Assembly: GCA_947568835.1 (NCBI GenBank)
Contig: OX387610.1
Coordinates: 16,601,050 to 16,665,049 of the forward strand
Reading direction: 5' to 3'
Source: Protonemura montana
Taxonomy: Eukaryota; Arthropoda; Insecta; Plecoptera; Nemouridae
Length of the DNA: 64,000 bases
Shown: positions 56,601 to 64,000 of the stretch, one piece after another
Position numbering within the stretch: position 1 is the stretch's first letter
Layout of the letters: each line of letters opens with the position of its first letter
Position numbers and translations under genes: made by a program
The notes under the pieces: model-generated
The model's database searches: none
What the model saw: the letters and a program-made list of their open reading frames with translations, nothing else
What the model was told of the DNA's origin: nothing

Positions 56601-59600
56601 ATGTAGCCAGGTAGGTGGTAATACGAAGACAACAGGATGCTATTTTGTATAAGTTTGATCGACTGAATGAAATAACTCTTGCCCAACACTAAATAAATCA
56701 TCTTCCCATTAAATCTAGGTCATAGCACTAAAATATCATACCAATTGTTATTTATCAGGGTGGGTAATATGCATGTAATATTGGAATGCTTTACTAAGGA
56801 TGATTGAAAATGATGCGATTAACCTTAAGATTATTATAAAAACAAATTGACTAATTGCTTAATAACTAAAGACTAATTGGTGATATTTCTGATTGTGACC
56901 AGATCCCAAGAGGTGGTGGTGAAACTCAAAGTGTTGCTCAGAACTCTTGAGGTTCAGTTCGAGGCGGCTTGCGTTGAATACGACGAAGCCAAAGAAGATC
57001 TGCGTCGTGAGGAGGAGCGGCTTAATTCACCCCAAGAGAAGGAGCACCAAGCTAGAAACTGTGAGGGCAGGAAGAATAGAGCCCCTCTTGAGAAGGACCA
57101 AACTGTGAACCATGAGGACGGGAGGAATGGTGCCCCCCTTGGGAAAGAAAAAGCTCTGAACCGTGCGGACGGGAGTAAGAGAGCCCCACTTTGGAAGGAC
57201 CAAGCTGTGAACTGTGCGGACGGGAGGAAGATAGCCCCCCTGGACAAGATCCATGCTCTGAACCGTGAGGACGGGAGGAAGATAGCCCCCATGGACAAGG
57301 ACCATGCTCTGAACCGTGCGGACGGGAGGAAGATAGCCCCCCTGGACAAGGACCATGCTCTGAACCGTGAGGACAGGAGGAATAGAGCCCCTCTTGAGAA
57401 GGACCTAGCTGTGAACTCTGGAGACGGGAAGAATGGTTCTCCACTCGAAGCTATTCAGCACAAGGAAGTGAGGAATAACTTTCCTAGCAAGGACGAGCAG
57501 GAATCATTATGCTGCGAGCATGGCATCGAAGCTAAGCAGGCGGTGGAGGCAGTCGGAGCCAGTGGCGGACATTTTAGTGACAACGCCTCGCTGCCCAAGG
57601 AGCAAGCACAGGATCAAGAGGAATCGGAAGCGAGATATCCGCGCCGGAAGCGGTCGGAGGTCAACTATGAGGAGCCGCAACTTCTTGACGAGGACGAATA
57701 CCTCTGTAAGTCGACGTAGTTTCACTGTCGATCCTTGAAGTTCATGTTTAATGTTTCAATGTTTCATGTTTAAATCCATTAAGTTAACAAGGCTAGAACG
57801 TCAGTCCAAGTTTTCATTGGTTTATATTTATTCAACTAACTACTAATTGTACATACCTACTATGTGCTAGTTTTTATATTATATTATTATAATATATTAA
57901 TATTATATTACTTATATTATTTTTATAACATTTTAATTGTGTTATTTAAATGTGCACAAATGTTTAAGTATGATAACATAATTTTTCAGTCTCCCCACCA
58001 ATTATTATTTTTTGTCAAAGTAAGCGTCATTAGTTTCGGATAAAAGTTAAGTTTTGGTCAAAGTTAACGAGGTTGGTTGTGTTTTTTAGACTGCGATGCG
58101 TGCCAAGAAGAACACCAGGGCATGTGTCCAATTCATGGCAAATTGCAGTTCGTAATGGATCGTCAGGTGAGTGCATTGATTATAATTGTTACATTGCATT
58201 TTGTTGACGTTGCCTCCTTCCAAGCAACAGAACTGAACTTGCTATTGAAAAAGTTTTCACAAAAATTGTGTATAGGTATTTTTCCAAAGGTCGAACAAAA
58301 GGTTATGGCATGGCATTAAACCTACTAAAGATACAAGAATCTTTAATGGCGGTTATCCATTGACCACTTAACATACGTCGGGTTTTACCAAACTTTGCAA
58401 CTTTCAGTTGGATCTCTAACTCACAACAACATCTGCATTTCAGTGCATGTGATTGAAAGTCATCATGGCAATAGTTCCAACTAACTCTTCAATTAGCAAG
58501 ATTTTGCTAAAGCCGAAGCTGAGTGGGCTAAAATTTACTCAATCTTTTAACAATGCCCATTTTGACCAATTCTTGTAAACGCAAATAGACCTGGCTTTGC
58601 ATCGCTGGCAAGTTGTTCACATTGGTTTGTTGTGTTCACCTGCAGCTTCCGAAGGGCTACAAAGAGCCTGACCGAGCCTTGCGCACCCTGCCCCAAGTTC
58701 TGGCTGTTGGTGAGTCTAGCATCAAAGACGCCGGTCTCGGGGTTTGGGCTCGTGTCCCGTTGCCAGTGGGAGTTGTGTTTGGTCCATACGAAGGGAAGCA
58801 AACGAGTGTACAGGTCTTTGCCGGGAAGGAATCTTCTGGCTACAGCTGGATCGTAAGTACAGTCTCGTGGAAGGTAGTTTTCTGAAATCTCAATTTGCCG
58901 TTTTGCAATCCAATCTCTTTTCTCTGTCCCCTGCTTGGAGCAGATCAGACGCGCTAACAAAGTGGTAGCCGAAATGGATGCGGCTGACAGCTCCAAGGCC
59001 AACTGGATGCGCTATGTTAACTGTGCGACTATAAAAACGCAACAAAACATAATGCCGTTCCAAGTAAGTCATCCTCCAAACCTGCAGCATTGAGTTTATA
59101 TGCATAGTCAGAGGACCAGGGATAATGTTATACTTTATGCTGAGTAAACGAGCAGGCTACACCCTTGCCACGCTTGCTGCCGACATTTTTATCAAACCTA
59201 AAAATTTACAAAATTACAACTCAAAACATCGCCACATATTTATTATTCGTTGAGGTTAGCATTCATCAAGATTAACTGAGTGTAAACCAGTCTCAAATGC
59301 GATTAATCTGCGAGAAATAACGAAATTAAATGTTTTAACACTCGAAACGACGGTGACTCCACCTGGCATCATCTTACATTTTAGTTGTTAAAGTAGTCAT
59401 TTGACTGCCATTTCTCACGAAGAAAGTTTAACATTAGCGCTATGACACAATCCTGCATCCAAGTTGTGTTCCAGCCTGTGTAGGTGACAACGCATGCTAC
59501 TAGTTCCAGGGTCGTCTCTATTACCGTACCGTGCGTGATGTGCCGGCCCACACAGCGCTGATGGTCTACTACGGTGACAGCTACGCCCGTCAGCTGGGGA

Positions 59601-61334
59601 TCAACACCCGTGCATTCCATGGTGGGGCTGTTTCGCTTGTCCAGCGTGAGTCTTTGACTAGAAACACGCTGCTTCTTGTAATATTTTGCACTCATATTTA
59701 TTGATAGATTGAATGTAGACAGAATTTTACTGAAGTAATCCTGGCAAATATGATAAAAATACCCGAACTATGATATCTAGTAGTTAGGATGAAATGTAGT
59801 GAATGAGAGTTTATCTGCAAAGATAAGGATTAGTAGGATTGACCTTATATAAAAGCCTAAATCCGTTGCTAAGCTTCAAAATAGTTTGTGACTGGCTAGG
59901 ATGTCTCATTGCACTAAATCTTTATAGAAATCGTGAAATTTGGTCGAAAACGCCTGCTAGATCGGTTCGTTTTTTGGGTTCCCATCCAGTTGTGGCATTT
60001 TCACGGCCATCGATCAGGTTTTGCAGGTGAAATGTTGAAAATTAACAAAAAAATCTACGAAAAATGTCCGACAACAATGCATTTTTCACCATCGAATTCG
60101 AAGCGCGTAGCAACGGAATAATTTGTAGCGTAGCAACCGAAATCTCAATTTTATTGCAACCTTGAGCTCTGAATTTCCGTTGCTACGCTACGAAAAGGTT
60201 GGCAAAAAGATCTTATCTGAGGAACTGAAATTGCTGAACTGAATGTTCTGAAATTGCTGAACTGAATGTTCTGAAATTGCTGAAATCAACACAAATTTAT
60301 ACATCACTCTTATCTGTCACCTACACATGGCAGCTGCGTACACAGCGGGTGGGTCTACTAGTTTATCTTTTATACACTCGATCCTACTTTCTTTAACCAT
60401 TGCATTCGTTTTCTAAAATACGAATTTAAACTTGATTTCTAAACGATAAGAAAAATATTGAAGAAATTAATTACACTCATGGACAGTAGTGAAGAGAAAA
60501 GAAAAAATAATTTAATTTTTACTTCGCATGAAAAGTCCCGGCATTAAAACATTGTTTTGAGATCAGGACCCTTGAATGCATGCCGGTAAAATCAGGACTG
60601 TCATCTAAACTGCTGCAAAATACTGTCCTGACATCATGTCTCTTGCAGCGACCATCTTTCCTTGCTCTAACTGCAAGTTGGGGTTTACAAGCCCGATCCC
60701 ACGCGACAGTCACGAGCGTCTGTTTTGCCGGCAACGGAGTTTCAAGGAGCCCGTGAGGACGGCGCTCACGCACTTTGAGCCGCTGCTGAAGAAGGTCCCT
60801 GCCGCTTTCGAGATCAGTTCCACGCTGAACGAGTCGGGGCCTGAGGGGAAGAAGCGGTTCAATTGTGGGGAATGCAACTATTCTACAGACTACAGCGGCC
60901 ATTTTAAACAACACTTGGTGACTCACACGGGACAGCGTAGCTTTGCCTGCACGTTGTGTTCTTACAAGGCGACACAGAAGATCGACTTGAAGCGTCATCT
61001 CATGACGCATGGGAACGACAAGCCCCACGAATGCACTGAGTGCAGTTACCGTACATCTCAGAAGGGAAGTCTTGAAAGGCACATGCGGATTCACACCGGA
61101 GAGAAGCCTTTCCAGTGCAAGCTCTGTAGTTATGCAGCAAATCAAAGAGGTGCCTTGACTAGCCACGTGCGTAGTCGTCATACAAAGGAGCGACGTTTTG
61201 GCTGCTTGCAATGTTCTTACACTTGTGTGACAAGCAGCCATCTTACCCAACACATGCTCACCCATAGCGGGGTGAAGAAGTTGTCCTGTCCGGAATGCAG
61301 TTACAAGTGCAACCATACTGGAGACATGAAGTAA
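53653..61334 (+). CDS. PRDM9-like: PRDM9-like protein, copy 2, truncated in zinc finger 6
   Basis: Same nine-exon structure as copy 1: 53653-53770, 56210-56433, 56519-56610, 56903-57705, 58090-58166, 58646-58852, 58944-59063, 59504-59645, 60649-61334; 822 aa to the stop. All GT-AG junctions and phases are kept. KRAB-like (AEEWGNFPIYEK), SSXRD-like, knuckle and PR/SET parts are intact (NWMRYVNCA, MVYYGDSY; one Glu to Ala change in DVPAHTALM). Exon 4 is 153 bp longer, by three 17-aa units. In finger 6 a leucine codon (tta in copy 1) is taa, which removes most of finger 6 and all of finger 7; the lost part remains open to 61448. It could still be expressed as a five-finger protein or be a recent pseudogene. 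Confidence 0.88.
54690..55175 (-). pseudogene. pogo/Tigger-like DDE transposase fossil in intron 1 (copy 2)
   Basis: Same fossil as 35340-35870. Here the catalytic region is slightly better preserved: minus-strand sequence near 55025-55065 reads a VDETGTRPVQTPTKVV-like stretch. The 12-bp repeat has only two copies. Confidence 0.55.
55298..55439 (+). mobile_element. Short SINE insertion with 15-bp target duplication, copy 2 only
   Basis: The 142-bp element ends with an ataataata tail and is flanked by aaaggttagagttca at 55283-55297 and again at 55440-55454. Copy 1 has one uninterrupted version of this site (near 35967). It contains acccaaacgggcgattgaac, related to the tRNA-like region at 51989. 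Confidence 0.9.
57066..57455 (+). repeat. Coding 51-bp VNTR in exon 4, copy 2 (seven full units)
   Basis: Seven units of the same 17-aa pattern (for example RKIAPLDKDHALNREDR) plus a partial one. The three additional units account exactly for the 153-bp length difference with copy 1. Confidence 0.93.
60229..60285. repeat. 23-bp repeat, copy 2, about 2.5 copies
   Basis: Same unit and flanks as 42313-42955, in the unexpanded state. Confidence 0.95.
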
Positions 61335-61459
61335 CACATGTCCGTTCACCACGGAGCTGAGAAGAGACTCGGGTGTCAGCTCTGCAAGTTCAGGTGTAAC
61401 TACTCCCAGGACCTGAAGAAGCACGTCGCCGCCAAGCACTCGGACTAGGACCATTATTC

Positions 61460-62605
61460 CAGGGACCCGAACCGAAATGATTAAAGGTTCTGGTTCCGGT
61501 TCCGGTTCCTAATTTTTTCAAATTAAGGTTCTGGTTCTGGTTCCGGTTTTACGTTTTTAAAGGTTCCGGTTTCGGTTCCGGTTCCGGTTCCGGTTCCTAA
61601 TTTTCTCAAATAAGGGTTCTGATTCCGGCTTTAATTATAAAAAGGTTCCGGTTCCACTTAATAAATAAAGCGTTATTTTTTTTAAATTTTGCTGTTGTAC
61701 AGGTTCAAGTTTTAATGGTTTTTAGTGACACTTAGTTTTGTTTTTCCATCTGCCAGGGACAGGTCTTTTACCTCACATTGGGTTTCAAAGCACACGAAGC
61801 CAGTTGCATAAAAGATAGGGGTGTAACGAAGTCGTAGTAATTTTTTTGATTCAATTTCTCTGCACCAGTAGAGGTACAGACTACAGAGTACTACTAGTAC
61901 GGAGTAAAAAAGGCAGGCTAGTCCATCTCTATAAGACAAAGCATGCACGACAAGGGGTTAGTTTGTTTGAGGCTATCAAGTAAAAAATGTAAAGAAATGG
62001 ATTTACGGTTACACTCTGATGGGGACAGGCAAAGGGTTATTTAACACTAGACATAAAATTAACTATAAACTGGATATTATCGGAAAATTGTCAGGACTGC
62101 TCAAACCTCTGAAGAAGTAACTAGTATATGTTGCGAAACGTCGGGAAATTTAGTAGCCCTTTACTTAGCATTCAAAACCCAGTTCAAATAGTTTTTCTAA
62201 AAACTTGTGCTAAGGATAAATTAAATAGACATGAGTCTAAAAACCATGGATAAACCAACTTTTCAAAATTATAAAAGGGGGCCCACCTATGCGGGTTGTG
62301 AGCTTTATAGGGCATTGCCGGCGGATCTTCAAATCAAAAAGGACAAGAAATTCAAAATTGTGCTCAAGAATTTTCTACTTAAAAAATGTTTTTATACTAT
62401 AAAAGATTTTTTATTGTATAAGGTAGAGACAATGAAAAATTGTAGTGTAAATGTAAATATTATAGTACCTAAAAATGTTGCTATGGATACATAAGACGTA
62501 TATGTTGTTTAATTGTTGGTCACCTAAATGTAATACTTTGAACTTTCCAAATGGCACGATGTGTTTAAACGGAATAAAAAACATTATTATTATAATTATT
62601 ATTGT
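61460..62605 (+). mobile_element. hAT-type element next to copy 2, with nested LINE and Penelope pieces
   Basis: The left terminus CAGGGACCCGAACCG begins 11 bp after the ancestral stop of copy 2 and the ggttccgg subterminal repeats follow, as at 39181. The LINE C-terminal piece (62030-62070 and 62248-62494) is split by a Penelope terminal fragment. The LINE 3' untranslated region with an (att)n tail ends near 62605. The right hAT terminus is not found, so this copy is truncated or rearranged. Confidence 0.75.
62076..62247 (+). mobile_element. Penelope terminal fragment inserted in the LINE piece
   Basis: Matches 32204-32361 (ctgaagaagtaac, gttgcgaaacgtcgg, tagacatgagtctaaaaacc). Comparison with the uninterrupted 39800 region shows a clean insertion with a ggat repeat on both sides (62072-62075, 62248-62251). 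Confidence 0.88.
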
Positions 62606-62669
62606 AACCACGATTTCGCCAACACTGAGCTAAAGTCTCAACGAGTATGATTTGCATCCCTCCTTTCAT

Positions 62670-62860
62670 GGTTGGGGAAGGATCTTTTAAAAGGATTGCG
62701 ATCGTGCGATCGCGATCCTTTTTTAGTGATCTTCGAACTGATCGCGATCTTTTTTGTGTAACACGATCTTTTAATTTGATCGCGATCGAATTTTTTACGA
62801 TCTTTCAAAAGATCATTTTAAAAGATCGTTTTAAAAGATCAAGATCGTTTGCACAGTCGT
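62670..62860. repeat. GATC-dense repeat
   Basis: About 20 GATC sites in 190 bp, mostly as gatcgcgatc and aaaagatcgt motifs that are self-complementary, so the region can fold extensively. A diverged relative lies at 51225-51690. The family is not recognised. Confidence 0.75.
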
Positions 62861-63758
62861 TCCTTTTTTATGTTTATAGTTGAACAACACTTGGCAATTG
62901 AAATTTGAGCACGATCGTTTCATTTCCATAATCATTTCTTGCTGGGTTGTTGGACAAAAATGTACGCTGGAAACCCATTAGCCTCAACTCTCTCATCCTT
63001 TCCATGTAAATCGTAGGCGACGATCGAAAATATTGAGTCTAGCAGTTCTTATTTCGAAAAGATACTAACACGGGTATTAGCACTTAGCAGTAAGAGATGT
63101 GTTTGCATTTTCGAATCGAGCTTTAGCTGGATATTGGTGATTGACTCATTCGGAATGAGCTGTGTGTGCGCTCAGGGGCGGATCTAAGACTCAAAAGGCT
63201 GTCAGCAAACCTTTCCAATGGGCCCTTGTTGGTAGGCGGTGAGGGGGGGGGGGGGGGGGGGGATTTTATGCCAAAAATCCTAAACGGCAATACATTCCAT
63301 CAAGCATAAAATTCGTCGTAAATGTTCTATTTTGCCTACAATTTCTCATTCAGTAACTAGAAAAAATCCACCCTATACGTAGTTGTCTTTGTTCCATACT
63401 GTCGCGTTGCTTTGTCGGCGCTGACCGACAAAGGGTAGAAGCGCGATAAGCGAGTCGATGGTACTCCGAGCTCTATGGATATTCAAGTGAACCTACGAAT
63501 ACGCTGCTAGCCAAGCTAACGACCTAACGTTACAAGTTACAGTTCGCAGGTTGAGTTTTCTGCTGAAATTTCATAACATTTCTCTATCACCGATGTCAAC
63601 CATTGATAATATTTCTCACATTTTTCGTATATAAGGTGTTCTTAACTTACTTTTAATTTCATCGAATAAGGCACGGTTGTACCACTGAGAATTTCCACCC
63701 ACTCGTTGCTCCCGCTTGGTCGAAGCAAGCCGTGTTTATTTTTTTTTTTTTTAATTTA
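62861..63758. other. Intergenic sequence with a G-run and a hAT-MITE-like start
   Basis: caggggcggatctaagac at 63174 resembles the terminus of hAT-type MITEs. A run of about 22 G lies at 63241-63263. A short hairpin (ctttgtcgg/ccgacaaag) is near 63409-63432. No coding sequence is seen before 63759. Confidence 0.45.
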
Positions 63759-63989
63759 ATGAGTTCGATTGATTCGGGTGACGGAGACAAAGTGGTCAAT
63801 CACGATTTCGCGGCCACGGAGACCAATGCTCTGCCGTGGGAAAATTTAAAGAAATTCTTTTTTCTCCACGAGGGAAATGTTCCCGATCTCGGGGTGGTTT
63901 TCAAAGTAAAGTGTTTATTGTGGATGCCGGTGCATAAGGAAATTGCAGCTAACAGCACCAGCTCTTCAAATTTGAAAAGGTACATGAAG
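63759..63989 (+). CDS. First exon of a BED-finger-like protein (partial)
   Basis: ATG at 63759 opens a 77-codon frame that ends with a good donor (aag|gtaagag) at 63989; the gene continues outside the window. The pattern WENLKKFFFLHEGN, then VFKVKCLLW, then NSTSSSNLKRYMK matches the layout of BED zinc fingers in hAT transposases and their domesticated relatives (Cys-x2-Cys, then S/T-S-N-L-x-x-His). Here the second Cys is Trp and the first His is Tyr, so two zinc ligands are missing. It may be a decaying transposase or a divergent domesticated gene. Confidence 0.5.
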
Positions 63990-64000
63990 GTAAGAGTGAA

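Larger units (their letters stand above)
52279..61459 (+). repeat. Segmental duplication, copy 2
   Basis: Collinear with 32945-44135. Introns differ by scattered substitutions and small indels, while most exons are nearly identical. Copy 2 has its own SINE insertion (55298-55439) but lacks the hAT element and the expanded 23-bp VNTR. Confidence 0.95.

Noticed and set aside
57027..57444. Repetitive minus-strand frames opposite exon 4 of copy 2
   Set aside because: Mirror of the coding 51-bp VNTR on the plus strand.
60519..61454. 311-aa minus-strand frame opposite the copy 2 zinc-finger exon
   Set aside because: Shadow of the finger exon; the plus strand carries the conserved C2H2 pattern with splice sites.

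Overview
This is a eukaryotic window from an animal genome. Genes are split by GT-AG introns and there are no bacterial-type operons. A KRAB-SSXRD-PR/SET-zinc-finger gene of the PRDM9 type (two copies), a legumain gene, 5S-rRNA-derived SINEs, Penelope-like, hAT and LINE debris and a Polinton/Maverick all point to a metazoan. The family forms look invertebrate; the SINE and LINE style would suit a marine lophotrochozoan, but I cannot fix the phylum from sequence alone. The window is extremely rich in minisatellites: at least eleven unrelated tandem arrays with units of 19, 23, 36, 45, 49, 58, 60, 61 (two families), 91 and 189 bp.

Layout. 1-2783: a 58-bp satellite, a chimeric Polinton scrap, a 5S-derived SINE, a possible orphan exon, and a 19-bp array ending in a large hairpin. 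2784-19634: one Polinton (16.85 kb, terminal inverted repeats of about 690 bp). It carries a 189-bp satellite, a broken protein-primed DNA polymerase B with a Penelope fragment in its 3' part, an open integrase with a chromodomain, capsid genes and a protease broken by a 61-bp minisatellite made from its own coding sequence. I find no packaging ATPase. 19635-22900: dispersed repeats and a satellite built from the 5S-like SINE head. 23021-29878 (minus): a legumain (asparaginyl endopeptidase) gene of eight coding exons, 457 aa, catalytic His and Cys present, with minisatellites and SINEs in its introns. 30350-31313: a 61-bp satellite of perfect hairpins just upstream of legumain. 31320-32940: LINE and Penelope debris, including a perfect 111-bp-arm palindrome.

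32945-44135 and 52279-61459 are two copies of a segmental duplication. Each holds a nine-coding-exon PRDM9-like gene on the plus strand. Copy 1 is open for 809 aa with seven C2H2 fingers; copy 2 has a stop in finger 6. The copies differ mainly at DNA-contacting residues of the fingers and in two VNTRs, one coding and one intronic. Several mobile insertions are present in only one copy, so the other copy shows the empty site. Between the copies (44136-52278) lie a dispersed repeat, more 5S-derived arrays, exon fragments resembling HMGXB4, a 60-bp array and a tRNA-like sequence. The last 2.5 kb holds a second hAT copy, a GATC-dense repeat and the first exon of a BED-finger-like gene that runs off the window.

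The genes do not form one pathway. Legumain is a lysosomal protease. The PRDM9-like proteins would act in the nucleus on chromatin, in vertebrates by placing H3K4/K36 methylation at meiotic recombination sites. The Polinton is a virus-like parasite that looks dead apart from its integrase frame.
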